A DNA stretch of 64,000 nucleotides from G965197005 sp965197005 (GCA_965197005.1 OZ239982.1:558001-622000); one strand, 5' to 3'; counted from the first letter of the stretch, positions 26,854 through 36,104 are shown. Program-made: numbers and translations. The notes: generated by a model from the sequence alone, not told the origin.

Positions 26854-27522
26854 ATGTCAGATAAACTAACCGCAGTTGAGCTTCAGCAGCTTGAACAGCA
26901 ATATGCCTGTCCACAAGGGATTGCTGGTATTGAGGTGGCAGAGCTTATGCATCAGTCTAATCAAAATATGACTTTAAACACCGTGGCAGAGCTTGATTTG
27001 CAAGACAATCAGCAAATTCTTGAGTTAGGACATGGCAATGCCAAGCACCTTCCTGCTGTGTTAGATAGGGCGAACAACTTGCACTATACAGGTCTGGAAA
27101 TATCAAAAACCATGTGCTCACAGGCTATGGATTATTCTCAAGCACAGATACAGGCAAAAAAAGCCACCTTTTGCTTGTATGATGGCTTAAGCATTCCCTT
27201 TGCAGATAACCAGTTTCATGCCGCCATGAGTATTAATACGCTGTATTTTTGGCAACAGCCCAAACAGCTTATCAATGAGATTGCACGAGTTTTAAAGCCG
27301 AATGGGGTTGCTGTATTAACCTTTGCCAGTCAGGCATTTTTGCAGCAGATGCCTTTTGTTGGAGATAGATTTAAGTTTTATGATGAAACAACAGCACGTG
27401 CGTTGGCAGAGTGCTCACCATTACAGGTAGCGAGCTTTATTACATTAGATGAACCCATTGTCAGTCCTAAAGGGGAAACGTTTACTCGGACTTTTAGTAT
27501 GCTGAAATTATACAAGCCATAA
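26854..27522 (+). CDS. SAM-dependent methyltransferase (class I)
   Basis: 222 residues. I use the ATG at 26854 (MSDKLTAVELQQ), which lies 8 bp after AAGGAGG. The upstream GTG 26830 would place that ribosome-binding site inside the gene. Motif I is ILELGHGNAKHLP, motif II-like region YTGLEISKTMCSQA, and the post-motif segment VLKPNGVAVLTFAS is typical of the UbiE/Methyltransf_11 group. Small-molecule acceptor expected but not identifiable. Divergent from the beta-propeller gene and convergent with the exported-protein cluster. The 240-bp region upstream is AT-rich and shows no clear promoter. Confidence 0.8.
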   Translation: MSDKLTAVELQQLEQQYACPQGIAGIEVAELMHQSNQNMTLNTVAELDLQDNQQILELGHGNAKHLPAVLDRANNLHYTGLEISKTMCSQAMDYSQAQIQAKKATFCLYDGLSIPFADNQFHAAMSINTLYFWQQPKQLINEIARVLKPNGVAVLTFASQAFLQQMPFVGDRFKFYDETTARALAECSPLQVASFITLDEPIVSPKGETFTRTFSMLKLYKP

Positions 27523-27551
27523 GCTGTAGTATCTACTGAGCATCAAAACGC

Positions 27552-27576
27552 ACCCACCTTTAAACGATAGGTGGGT
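27552..27576. terminator. Hairpin between convergent genes
   Basis: ACCCACCT/AGGTGGGT perfect 8-bp stem with a 9-nt loop in the 58-bp gap between the methyltransferase and the last exported-family gene. There is no clear T-run on either side, so termination is inferred from position. Confidence 0.5.
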
Positions 27577-27580
27577 ATGC

Positions 27581-28813
27581 TTAATTTTGATAGGTGCTGC
27601 TCCAACTCGCTTGAGGTTGGTTAAAGTTTGTTGAGGCACTGTACTTATTAAAATTGGGGTGACCTGGGAAATAATTTTTTGGGTGATCCCCTTCTTTGGT
27701 TGTAGCACGCAAACCACCATCACCGCCCATGTTTAACCAAAAACCGGGGGCAGTAAGGGCTGGCTGAAAGCCACCAGGGTTGGCAGCATTGGGAGTGTGT
27801 CTGCTCCATTTTATAGGGCGTATGCCCATGCTAACAAAAAAGCCACTGGAGTGTTTTAAATAATTAGACTGTACAGGATATAGCTGTGGGTGCTTAGACA
27901 TATTAACTAATGCCTCTCTACCATTAATAAGCAAAGCGGCCATACCACTTACATTTAAATCATAAATACCCCTAGGGTCTAACCAGCCTACGGTACGTAC
28001 TCCGCCTAAATCTGCCGACATGGTTACTTGCCCTAAAGGTAGCCCACCAAGAGCTGCTTGTGCTTTAATATTAGGGCGAATAAAGCCCGATAAGACATCA
28101 ATGACATTGCCCTGATAGCCAAAACTGTTTTCTGCGCCAAAACGAAAGCCCACTAGCTTGCGTGTGCCACCTGTATTATCAAAAGCAAATTCAAAATAGG
28201 GATTTTCTTGTACAAAAGGGGTCATCTCATATTTGCCGCCGCCTATATCTCGTATTTGCCCCATGGTGACATCACGCAGCTTAATATCAACGCCATTATC
28301 AGGCTCAAAGCCGCCAGGGAAATCAAAAAATTGCTTAGGGCTTAAGCCATTTAGTGCCGTGCCAGCATGGGTTAATGTGGAAGAGACATATTCACTATCT
28401 TGAAAACCAACAGAGCCGCAGGGGTTAGCAGTACATGCCCAAGATAAGTTGCCATAATAATCTGAACCATCTCGATTGGGGTTGGAGTTGTTGCCAGGTA
28501 TAGATGCTGCAGGTCCATTAAAGCAAATTTTATTACCATCAGATCCGCCCGTACAGTTTGTACCCTCTGGTCGCCAATAACGGCCAATGGATAATTCTGC
28601 TACGTTGGCGTTTATTTCAATGCGTGCGCCAATGGTTATTTTTAGCATCTCTAAGTCATTTCTACTTCCACCTTGGGCGATATTTTGCTTATGTTTAATT
28701 TCAAACATCGCTTGTCCGTAGGTATCCGACATGGCTATTTCACTCATTGGTTTGAGCTTTGCTTGTGCATTAAGGCTTAAAAGTAGGGCTAGAAGTGCGA
28801 TTGTTGTTTTCAT
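27581..28813 (-). CDS. Exported protein E of a five-gene family (unknown function)
   Basis: 410 residues. Signal peptide MKTTIALLALLLSLNAQA, then the family's mature N-terminal motif LKPMSEIAMSDTYGQ (residues 20-34). The body is Gly/Asn-rich and looks beta-structured. It has two closely spaced cysteine pairs (NCTGGSDGNKIC and ACTANPC) that could form disulfides in the periplasm or outside the cell. Distinctive segments are FFDFPGGFEPDNGVDIKL and AALGGLPLGQVTMSADLGG. Last gene of the second transcription unit (30750 to 27581), 17 bp after protein D. The motif resembles that of DUF6160/FilA-type exported proteins of Acinetobacter and Pseudomonas from memory; no function is assigned. Confidence 0.65.
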   Translation of the reverse strand: MKTTIALLALLLSLNAQAKLKPMSEIAMSDTYGQAMFEIKHKQNIAQGGSRNDLEMLKITIGARIEINANVAELSIGRYWRPEGTNCTGGSDGNKICFNGPAASIPGNNSNPNRDGSDYYGNLSWACTANPCGSVGFQDSEYVSSTLTHAGTALNGLSPKQFFDFPGGFEPDNGVDIKLRDVTMGQIRDIGGGKYEMTPFVQENPYFEFAFDNTGGTRKLVGFRFGAENSFGYQGNVIDVLSGFIRPNIKAQAALGGLPLGQVTMSADLGGVRTVGWLDPRGIYDLNVSGMAALLINGREALVNMSKHPQLYPVQSNYLKHSSGFFVSMGIRPIKWSRHTPNAANPGGFQPALTAPGFWLNMGGDGGLRATTKEGDHPKNYFPGHPNFNKYSASTNFNQPQASWSSTYQN

Positions 28814-28830
28814 ATTATTCTCTTACACCT

Positions 28831-29301
28831 TTATTTAATAAACAAATGGACTTTTGCTTGTGTGGGAAAGTTGAGCTTGCCATTTATATCAAGCCCTAAA
28901 AGGTAGCGGTGATTGGCACTTTTAGTTTGTCCTGCGCCTAAGTACAGCCCTTCTAGCTTAAATTGTTTAAATTCTAAGGTTTCTGGGAGGGTCACCTGAA
29001 CGGCACTTTTGCTACTGTTGCTATAATTGTTTTGCAAGTCCAATTTGGCTTTTTTAAATTCAACTAAACCATGAATGTTGTGTGCAACTAACCAATTTTC
29101 TTGGGGGTTAGTTGTTTCAGCATCTTTATTAAAATAACTAAAAGAAGTGCCTTCTTTTAATTCTAGTTGGCCGCTAAGGGTAATGCCTGATTGTGCACTA
29201 ACTAGAGACAGTTGCTTGTTGTTAATGGGTTTAAGCTCACTGTGGGCGCTAAAACTGATGCAGAGATTTAAGCTAATAAATAATAAAGAAATGAGTCGCA
29301 T
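28831..29301 (-). CDS. Exported protein D of a five-gene family (small member)
   Basis: 156 residues, the shortest member. Signal peptide of about 21 residues (MRLISLLFISLNLCISFSAHS), then the mature motif LKPINNKQLSLVSAQSGITL at 23-42. The remainder is predicted to be a short run of beta-strands (VEFKKAKLDLQNNYSNS, LEFKQFKLEGLYLGAG). No cysteine occurs after the signal peptide. It sits between C and E with 15- and 17-bp gaps and could be a minor subunit or partner of the larger proteins. Function unknown. Confidence 0.6.
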   Translation of the reverse strand: MRLISLLFISLNLCISFSAHSELKPINNKQLSLVSAQSGITLSGQLELKEGTSFSYFNKDAETTNPQENWLVAHNIHGLVEFKKAKLDLQNNYSNSSKSAVQVTLPETLEFKQFKLEGLYLGAGQTKSANHRYLLGLDINGKLNFPTQAKVHLFIK

Positions 29302-29316
29302 ATTTATATCCTACAG

Positions 29317-30750
29317 TTAAAGGTCTTGGGTTGTTACAACCAAACGTTGAATTTCTAACCCACGCACCTCAATTACATTTTGATTGGGAATGCGAGGAAT
29401 GGTATTGCTAGGGTTGGCAGCATTATAGATTTTAACCTGCTCGTTATAAATCACCGTCTCTGGTACAAAAGCACGGTGCTTGACATTGGGAATGGTTGTA
29501 ACAATATCGCCATTGGCATCTCGTAGGTGTACGGCTTTTTGCCCTACAATGACCTCTGGGTCGTTTTTATCGCCAAATTCGATGGACTGAATAAAGATAT
29601 GTCCTTGCTCTGCCTGTCCAAGGGATTGGGGTAAGGCGGCAATTTCTAGTCTTAGCTGGGTTTTTTCGGGTAATCTTGTAGGGTGATCGCCCCAAGTCCC
29701 TCGTTGTATTTGAGCATATTTAACCGTGGTTATACTTAAAGGCTGGTCTAATGAACCCATTGGTAGGTAGATATCTACGCCTTTAAATGCGACACGACTG
29801 GCATCGGCATTGTTAGGGTCGGCATTTAATATAAGCGCATCTGCCATCAAACCTGTACTCATAGCAAAAGATAAGCCTCTGTTGCCCGTAACAGGCTGTC
29901 CATTGAATGCATAGTTTGATGAAGATATCGCCTGTTCATTTTGACTGTTATGTGACCAAATTAAGGCGTTGGTTTTATATAATCTAAACCCTTTAATTTG
30001 CAAATTAGTTAGAAAGCGATCTTCTATATTGCTATTTGTAGTATTAATGCTTTTTGTATCAAGACGCAGGGATAGATCAAATTTATCGGAGTAGTTTGCC
30101 ATACGCACATTTTGAGCATCAATGCCACTTTTGAAGCTATTTTTGACACTGTGTAAGTTGCCGATATTAACACTAGGTTTATTTGAGAAAAAATCGTTAG
30201 GTAGACCTTTGGAGTACACATCAAAACCATCGCTATTTGCACCTCTGGCAATGGCACTAGCGACCCCTAGGCTGTTGCTCGGTTGCTGGCTGTAAGCATA
30301 AAAACTTTTTTCTAGCTGGCTTTCGGTAACTCCTGGTAAAGCAGTATAAAAAACCGTATGTTCACGCTGAGCATTAGTAAAAGAGCCGCTGTTATTTGGG
30401 TCTATGCGACTTATTCGGCGTTCTTTCATGGTTCTAAGTTCACCAGGGATAATAGGGTAATCGTAGCTACCAATGCGACCACCTAATTGTGTGCCTGATT
30501 TATGTAAATTAAGTCCTGAAATGATTAGGTCATTAGGCGCTAAAGCATCATCGGCTAGGCGGACATTAATACTAAAAGCATTGGCACTACCTTTACTCCC
30601 AGATTCAATAGCTAAGTCACTGATTGCTAAGCCTATACCTGAACCTGTTACTTGTTTTAGTTCCCGCTCATTGAGTGCTTTAAGTGCTGCATGGTTGGCA
30701 GTGCTTATACAAAGTGCACATAAGGCTAAGCTGAGTTTTGCTATTTTCAT
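29317..30750 (-). CDS. Exported protein C of a five-gene family
   Basis: 477 residues. Signal peptide MKIAKLSLALCALCISTANHA, mature motif LKALNERELKQVTGSGIG at 23-40. The motif is followed by LAISDLAIESGSKGSANA and long beta-rich stretches. It lacks cysteine in the mature part and has no membrane anchor or LPXTG-like sorting signal. A segment VDIYLPMGSLDQPLSITTV resembles the segments I(x)LP..L found in A and B. First gene of the second unit; upstream 210 bp hold a candidate promoter and a palindrome. Exported to periplasm or beyond; role unknown. Confidence 0.65.
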   Translation of the reverse strand: MKIAKLSLALCALCISTANHAALKALNERELKQVTGSGIGLAISDLAIESGSKGSANAFSINVRLADDALAPNDLIISGLNLHKSGTQLGGRIGSYDYPIIPGELRTMKERRISRIDPNNSGSFTNAQREHTVFYTALPGVTESQLEKSFYAYSQQPSNSLGVASAIARGANSDGFDVYSKGLPNDFFSNKPSVNIGNLHSVKNSFKSGIDAQNVRMANYSDKFDLSLRLDTKSINTTNSNIEDRFLTNLQIKGFRLYKTNALIWSHNSQNEQAISSSNYAFNGQPVTGNRGLSFAMSTGLMADALILNADPNNADASRVAFKGVDIYLPMGSLDQPLSITTVKYAQIQRGTWGDHPTRLPEKTQLRLEIAALPQSLGQAEQGHIFIQSIEFGDKNDPEVIVGQKAVHLRDANGDIVTTIPNVKHRAFVPETVIYNEQVKIYNAANPSNTIPRIPNQNVIEVRGLEIQRLVVTTQDL

Positions 30751-30856
30751 ACTTTATTTCCTATTTTTGTGCGCTAATTTATTGTTCAATCTTATTTTTT
30801 ATCAATTATTAGATTTTAAATATTAATAGGCACACATTTATCATTATTTCTTTAGT

Positions 30857-30885
30857 TTATCACTGTACTGCCATATTGGTAGCAA
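30857..30885 (-). promoter_or_regulatory. Candidate promoter for exported proteins C-D-E
   Basis: On the minus strand TTGCTA, a 17-bp spacer and TGATAA, about 110 bp before the protein C start. A perfect palindrome AGGTAA-A-TTACCT lies just upstream at 30902-30914. By-eye assignment. Confidence 0.35.
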
Positions 30886-30901
30886 ATTTCATTCAAATGT
30901 C

Positions 30902-30914
30902 AGGTAAATTACCT
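30902..30914. promoter_or_regulatory. Palindrome upstream of exported protein C (possible operator)
   Basis: AGGTAA A TTACCT, 6-bp arms around one base, 17 bp upstream of the candidate -35 element. Size and position suit a dimeric regulator, but an AT-rich palindrome this short could arise by chance. Confidence 0.3.
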
Positions 30915-30960
30915 CAGAGCATGACTTTTTTAGTCAAATTAAGCCAAATTTTGTTGTTTT

Positions 30961-32427
30961 TTATAATGGCTTAATGAGCATATAGCTATTAGGCAAAACG
31001 TTAAAGCCAGTTATATCAATTCTACCTATTTCTCCTCGGTGACTTAACCCGTTGCCAATTTTTATTGCGGCAATGCTCATATCTAGCTGCATTTTATTGG
31101 TTCGCATATAAATGCCTTGTGGTGTCATGTCAATATTTTGTGAAAGAGATAGGTTGCTTAAGGCAATGTTGGCAGTTAATTCTGGGTAGTTGGTTGTGTT
31201 GGTGTCATCTTGCAAGCTCAATTCAGCACGAACCGTCCCTTCAAGGGCAACATCAGTACGCATGCCTTCTTGACCAAATGAGTGATCTGCCAATAAAGAA
31301 ACATGTAATTTGGTATTTTTTAAATTAATATTTTTAAGGGCAAATGAGCCAATGCTATTGCTTGGGTTGAGCCCATTTTTATCTGTTAAGCGAAGACCAC
31401 CTAGTTGAATGTCTATGTCGGTGTCTTGGTTGCTATTGGCGGGGGCAAAACTCATTTTGATGCCTGATACTTGGCTATCGTCTACAAATTCCATTTGATA
31501 GGCTATCTCTTTATCCATATTGATTTTAAGGTTATTTAAGCTGATGCGTCCTCCATCGTTTTCAATAAAAAGTTTGCCCAGCTCTGCTTGTAAAAGAAAT
31601 TTACCTTGAATGCCTGTATTACTATTGGCACGAGTATCTAACGATAAGTAACCATTGCGTACATTGATGTTAGCCAAACCTAATGAGCCAAAATTGGCAT
31701 TGGCAAAAAGATTGTTACCGTGTTTGTCTGTTAGGATAATTTTATCCATCAGCACGCTGCCTTTAATGCGTCCAAACTCCAGACGTAAATCATCACCTCT
31801 GGCGAGTAAAAATAACTCGCTATAAAATCCTGCATTGGGGTCGTTGCTGGGTGCATTAAGAGTGACATTGGAAGAAAAAATAACATCATCTTCTTGTATT
31901 TTTTGGGTTAAATGACAGCCATTACCAAGCTGTGTAATAAAAGCCAATTTTGTTCCTTCGATGCTGTTTGATACTTTCATGGCTGTATAGCTGTTGCCCA
32001 AAAAGCGAGCATTTTCAATGCGAACACCTCCAAGTAATGCTCGTCTGCCTAGGGAAACTTTGCCGATGTCTAAATCAAGTCTTTGAAAACCTGAGGTTTT
32101 GATAAATAAACTGCCATCATCGCCTAAATCGACAGCCGTTTTAATGGTTGATGCGCCAATTATAGTGCCGCTGTTGTTTACATTGGTTGCATAGAGTTTA
32201 ATGCCGTCTATGCTAAAACCATCTTGCCCATTAGATGTTAAATCAAATTCAGAAAAAGTAATTTTACCTGTTGATAGTAATTTGCCGTCATTAGCAAGAG
32301 AGGTTGTATCAATGCTAATACCGCCTTTGGCAATGATATTGCCCATTGACTGTTCTGTTAGCGGTACTAAAGAAAAGGCCTTGCTTGTTGTTAAAAGACA
32401 AAGTAGTGCGAATATGGCATTTTTCAT
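30961..32427 (-). CDS. Exported protein B of a five-gene family
   Basis: 488 residues, the largest member. Signal peptide MKNAIFALLCLLTTSKAFS, mature motif LVPLTEQSMGNIIAKGGISI at 20-39. The body repeats a pattern of short strands ending in L.NINL/LANINV and G..GKFLL, for example FGSLGLANINVRNGYLSL and FALKNINLKNTKLHVSL. This reads like a beta-solenoid or a stack of similar beta-hairpins. It begins 1 bp after the protein A stop, so the two are translationally linked. No catalytic motif, membrane helix or lipobox. Confidence 0.65.
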   Translation of the reverse strand: MKNAIFALLCLLTTSKAFSLVPLTEQSMGNIIAKGGISIDTTSLANDGKLLSTGKITFSEFDLTSNGQDGFSIDGIKLYATNVNNSGTIIGASTIKTAVDLGDDGSLFIKTSGFQRLDLDIGKVSLGRRALLGGVRIENARFLGNSYTAMKVSNSIEGTKLAFITQLGNGCHLTQKIQEDDVIFSSNVTLNAPSNDPNAGFYSELFLLARGDDLRLEFGRIKGSVLMDKIILTDKHGNNLFANANFGSLGLANINVRNGYLSLDTRANSNTGIQGKFLLQAELGKLFIENDGGRISLNNLKINMDKEIAYQMEFVDDSQVSGIKMSFAPANSNQDTDIDIQLGGLRLTDKNGLNPSNSIGSFALKNINLKNTKLHVSLLADHSFGQEGMRTDVALEGTVRAELSLQDDTNTTNYPELTANIALSNLSLSQNIDMTPQGIYMRTNKMQLDMSIAAIKIGNGLSHRGEIGRIDITGFNVLPNSYMLIKPL

Positions 32428-32428
32428 C

Positions 32429-33553
32429 TTAATGTCCCTCTATTTGCACATAGCTTTTTGAGCCAAGATTAAGGTTTAATACGGCTCTACCAAGGCTGGG
32501 TTGGTTGCTTAGGTTGGTTTGGCTTGCTTTGCTAAGGTGTATGCTGTCAATTTGGATTTTGCCTTGTATGCCGCCTGTGCCATTGTTACCAGCAAAATCT
32601 AATACCAGACCGCGTTGTCCGTCTACATTCATACGCATACCCGTAATGTCTAAGTCTTGTAATAGTTTCACTTTAGCGGTGGTTTTATAGCTATTTGGTG
32701 CGGGGGTAGAATGAGTCATCTTGCCTGTGATTGAAGCCATTTCAAAACTGGAGTTTTGTTTTATTTTGGCGTCTATTTCCATGCCTTTTTCATTTTGGTT
32801 TTTGGCATTTTTAATCATTAGATACGCCCCTTTTTGAAGGTTTATCTTACTTAAAATGGAACTACCAAATACACTATTGCCAATGCTCATATTGTGTATG
32901 CCAACATAGCCATTACTGATTTCTGGTAGGCTTAGGCGCATGCCACTATTAGCAAGGTCTATGTGTAAATTTTCTAAGGCAAAAGTAGGGTTGCTATTAT
33001 TTGGGTCTTTAAATACGAGTGTTTGTGTTAATGTTGTGCCATCGTCCGTGTAATAGGTATCAAAGTTAAGAGAGGTTGGCAAAATCATATCTAGGCTTAA
33101 TCCGTTACCAGTTTGTCCACCTGTGTACAAACGGATAACGGCTTTATCTCCAGTGCCCATACGAATTGCACTTTGTCCAAGCCCACCAATAGAGCGATTG
33201 TTTATGGATATGTTATGAATTTGCATGCTGGTTGCTAAAGAGTGGGCGGTTAACCAAATGGCTTTTTTGCCATTATAATCTTTAATTTCCATGTCCATTT
33301 TAATAGGCTGAGTATTTCTGATTTCCACCTGTTTTAGTGATAGTGTGCCTGCTTGACCATGATTAACGCCATCTGTATCGGTATAGGTTACAGAGGCAAT
33401 ATCTGTATTTTGCTTAGAGGTAATGCTTAAACCACGAGATTGTCCGATTACTTGGGCGAGTTTATCATCACTTAATGCTTGCAAGGCAAATACTTGGGTT
33501 GCAAGTACGGTGCTGCAAACGGTTGTGAGTGTAAGATAAAAAAATGTCTTCAT
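32429..33553 (-). CDS. Exported protein A of a five-gene family
   Basis: 374 residues. Signal peptide of 23 residues (MKTFFYLTLTTVCSTVLATQ...), mature motif LQALSDDKLAQVIGQSRGLS at 24-43. This is the member closest to the DUF6160/FilA-like N-terminus as I recall it. Downstream beta-rich segments (HIDLANSGMRLSLPEI, MRMNVDGQRGLVLDFAG) parallel those of protein B. Leads the first unit (A-B), divergent from prfC. Exported; no enzymatic motif. A structural or surface role is inference from repeats and paralogy. Confidence 0.65.
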   Translation of the reverse strand: MKTFFYLTLTTVCSTVLATQVFALQALSDDKLAQVIGQSRGLSITSKQNTDIASVTYTDTDGVNHGQAGTLSLKQVEIRNTQPIKMDMEIKDYNGKKAIWLTAHSLATSMQIHNISINNRSIGGLGQSAIRMGTGDKAVIRLYTGGQTGNGLSLDMILPTSLNFDTYYTDDGTTLTQTLVFKDPNNSNPTFALENLHIDLANSGMRLSLPEISNGYVGIHNMSIGNSVFGSSILSKINLQKGAYLMIKNAKNQNEKGMEIDAKIKQNSSFEMASITGKMTHSTPAPNSYKTTAKVKLLQDLDITGMRMNVDGQRGLVLDFAGNNGTGGIQGKIQIDSIHLSKASQTNLSNQPSLGRAVLNLNLGSKSYVQIEGH

Positions 33554-33863
33554 TGCTAACTCCGCAATTATTATTTTTATATGATTTGTGAAAAAAGTAT
33601 CATAAATCAGAATGCCTTACCACTAATTGCGACACTAATTTGTATAAAAACTTTACAAAAAAATAATTTTTCCTTTTATATCAGTAATCTATAGGTAAAA
33701 ATACAATGTAACTAATGTAACAGAATGGCTAGGGCGTATGTGTGCGCTTGGTGCTTTAAAGTAAGAATAAAGTAACAAATAGTCTAATAATAAGCGGTTA
33801 GTTTTGTTACAATTCGCTTTTTTTAAATAGGCTTGAGTTAAAGCTACTATTAGGATTGTTGAT
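33554..33863. other. 310-bp divergent intergenic region
   Basis: AT-rich spacer between exported protein A (minus) and prfC (plus). It contains TACAAT at 33808-33813 as a possible prfC -10, and a direct repeat AATGTAAC (33704-33711 and 33713-33720). No ORF or RNA gene was recognised. Confidence 0.5.
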
Positions 33864-35450
33864 GTGAAATCAGATTTAGAACAGGAAATTAATTCTCGAA
33901 GAACCTTTGCGATTATCTCGCACCCAGATGCAGGTAAAACCACAATAACAGAAAAGCTGTTATTGTTAGGCAATGCCATTCAACTTGCTGGCACTGTTAA
34001 AGGCAAAAAAACAGGTCGCATGGCGACTTCTGATTGGATGAGTATGGAGCAAGAGCGTGGTATTTCGATTACCACATCAGTGATGCAGTTTCCATATAAA
34101 GAACGTATGGTTAATCTGCTGGATACGCCTGGACATGAAGACTTTTCAGAAGATACTTATCGTACTTTAACTGCCGTCGATTCTGTGCTTATGGTTATAG
34201 ATGGTGCAAAAGGGGTGGAGGAACGTACTATCAAGTTGATGGACGTGTGTCGTTTGCGTGATACGCCTATTTTTACCTTTATCAATAAAATGGACAGAGA
34301 AGTGCGTGAGCAAATTGAAGTGCTTGATGAAATTGAAGAGGTGTTAAATATACAGTGTTCTCCTGTGACTTGGCCTATGGGTATGGGTAAGGCTTTTAAG
34401 GGCGTTTATAACTTGCTTACGGATACATTGCATGTATTTACTTCAGGTCGAGGTAGCGTACTTTCTGAGGATAAAAAAATTCAAGGGCTTGACTCTCAAG
34501 CAGCAAAAGAATTGCTTGGTGATGCTTATTGGGCTGAGTTCAAAGAAGAAGTAGAGCTGGTACAAGGTGGCTGCGCTGAATTTAATTTAGAGGCTTATTT
34601 GCAAGGAAAGCAAACCCCCGTATTCTTTGGCACGGCACTGGCTAATTTTGGTATTCGTGAGATGCTTGATTATTTTGTACAGTGGGCTCCTAAGCCTATC
34701 AGTCGCCAAGCTGATAAACGTGAGGTTTCGCCTTTAGAGCCTAATTTTTCTGGCTTTGTTTTTAAAATTCAAGCCAATATGGATCCTCGTCATCGTGACC
34801 GCATTGCATTTTTACGCATTTGCTCTGGACGCTATGAAAAAGGCATGAAAATGCGTCATGCACGTTTGGGTAAAGATATAAAAGTGGCAGATGCTGTTAC
34901 TTTTTTGGCAGGGGATAGAAGTCAGGTAGAAACTGCTATTTCTGGCGATATTATTGGTTTGCATAATCATGGTACTATTCAAATAGGAGATACCTTTAGT
35001 CAGAATGAAGAGCTTAAATTTAGTGGTATTCCGCATTTTGCGCCAGAGCTATTTAAGCGAGTAAGACTTAAAGACCCACTTAAAATGAAGCAATTGCAAA
35101 AAGGCTTGCAAGAGCTTTCTGAAGAAGGTGCAACACAGTTGTTTTTGCCTATAAATAATAATGACTTAATATTAGGGGCAGTCGGTGTGCTCCAGTTTGA
35201 TGTGGTTCAACAAAGATTGCGTGATGAATATAAGGTTGAGGCTATCTATGAGCCAGTTAATGTAAATACTGCACGCTGGGTTGAATGTGCAGATACCAAA
35301 CAGCTAGAAGAATTTAAACGCAAGGCCGCCGATAATTTAGCCATAGATGGGGGTGGTTATTTAACTTATATTGCACCTACAAGAGTCAATTTGAGCCTGA
35401 CAGAAGAACGCTGGAAGGATATTGAATTTAGAGCCACACGCGAGCATTAA
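33864..35450 (+). CDS. prfC: Peptide chain release factor 3
   Basis: 528 residues. The GTPase that removes RF1/RF2 from the ribosome after termination. P-loop SHPDAGKTTITEK near residue 20, DTPGHEDFSEDTYRTL and NKMD motifs, and RF3-specific domains II-III are present. Starts at GTG 33864 (MKSDLEQEINSRRTFAIIS); the overlapping ATG at 33862 is out of frame. AGGA lies 12 bp upstream. Monocistronic by context, with a candidate terminator at 35486. Confidence 0.97.
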   Translation: MKSDLEQEINSRRTFAIISHPDAGKTTITEKLLLLGNAIQLAGTVKGKKTGRMATSDWMSMEQERGISITTSVMQFPYKERMVNLLDTPGHEDFSEDTYRTLTAVDSVLMVIDGAKGVEERTIKLMDVCRLRDTPIFTFINKMDREVREQIEVLDEIEEVLNIQCSPVTWPMGMGKAFKGVYNLLTDTLHVFTSGRGSVLSEDKKIQGLDSQAAKELLGDAYWAEFKEEVELVQGGCAEFNLEAYLQGKQTPVFFGTALANFGIREMLDYFVQWAPKPISRQADKREVSPLEPNFSGFVFKIQANMDPRHRDRIAFLRICSGRYEKGMKMRHARLGKDIKVADAVTFLAGDRSQVETAISGDIIGLHNHGTIQIGDTFSQNEELKFSGIPHFAPELFKRVRLKDPLKMKQLQKGLQELSEEGATQLFLPINNNDLILGAVGVLQFDVVQQRLRDEYKVEAIYEPVNVNTARWVECADTKQLEEFKRKAADNLAIDGGGYLTYIAPTRVNLSLTEERWKDIEFRATREH

Positions 35451-35485
35451 ATTTAGCTTGCGAAGGTTTGTTAATGGTCTACCCT

Positions 35486-35527
35486 AAATAAGGACAGAAC
35501 TGAGTTTGGGCTTATGTTCTTATTTTA
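35486..35527 (+). terminator. Weak candidate terminator after prfC
   Basis: AAATAAGGAC/GTTCTTATTT, 10-bp AT-rich stem with one G-T pair, 20-nt loop and a short T-run. Located 36 bp after the prfC stop. Confidence 0.35.
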
Positions 35528-35554
35528 ATAGATAAATATATTTTTAGGTGGTTT

Positions 35555-35866
35555 ATGCTGATTTTCTTTTTGCTTAGTGTGTTGGTTGCTGGTGGACTTT
35601 GCTACGGTGCGTTTGTTTTTTTGCAATATCGTATATTAGAAGAAACATTAAAGTTTGACGATGCGAAAGGTTATTATTTGATATCCTGTATTGTTGTGGG
35701 CTTTGTGGTTTGTTCGGGTAGTTTCTATGTGGGGCAGGTGTTGGGTTTTGATGTGCAAGATGCGACCTCCTCTATGCTGGCACTGGTATTATTGATGGAT
35801 ATTATGGCCGCATTGCTTATGCTTATTTATGGGTTGGTTAAGTTGCGTCAACCAGAGCATTATTAA
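35555..35866 (+). CDS. Small hypothetical membrane protein
   Basis: 103 residues, not recognised. Three hydrophobic segments: about 3-24, 42-64 and 74-95, ending in a short basic tail (KLRQPEHY). TTTAGGTGG precedes the ATG at good spacing, which supports it as a real gene. It lies 104 bp after prfC and 238 bp before rplM. No motif indicates a function. Confidence 0.6.
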   Translation: MLIFFLLSVLVAGGLCYGAFVFLQYRILEETLKFDDAKGYYLISCIVVGFVVCSGSFYVGQVLGFDVQDATSSMLALVLLMDIMAALLMLIYGLVKLRQPEHY

Positions 35867-36031
35867 ATCTATTTTTTAGCCATAGGTTGTTGCTAATATT
35901 TTGCTTGGTTTGTACTAAGCGTGCAGAGCGGTTGGATATGTTTTTTTCAACTTTAAAGAAGATTATTTTCTACAAAATACGCCAAAAAAATAGTACAGGT
36001 ATTTTTTATGCAAATGAAAGGTAAAATAGCC

Positions 36032-36060
36032 TTGCTTATTTTTGTATATTTCTATAGAAT
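36032..36060 (+). promoter_or_regulatory. Candidate promoter of rplM-rpsI
   Basis: TTGCTT (36032-36037), a 17-bp spacer and TAGAAT (36055-36060), 44 bp before the rplM ATG. Confidence 0.5.
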
Positions 36061-36104
36061 GCCGCCTCTTTTAAATTAATGAGCTTATTCAAGGCGAGAA
36101 TTGA

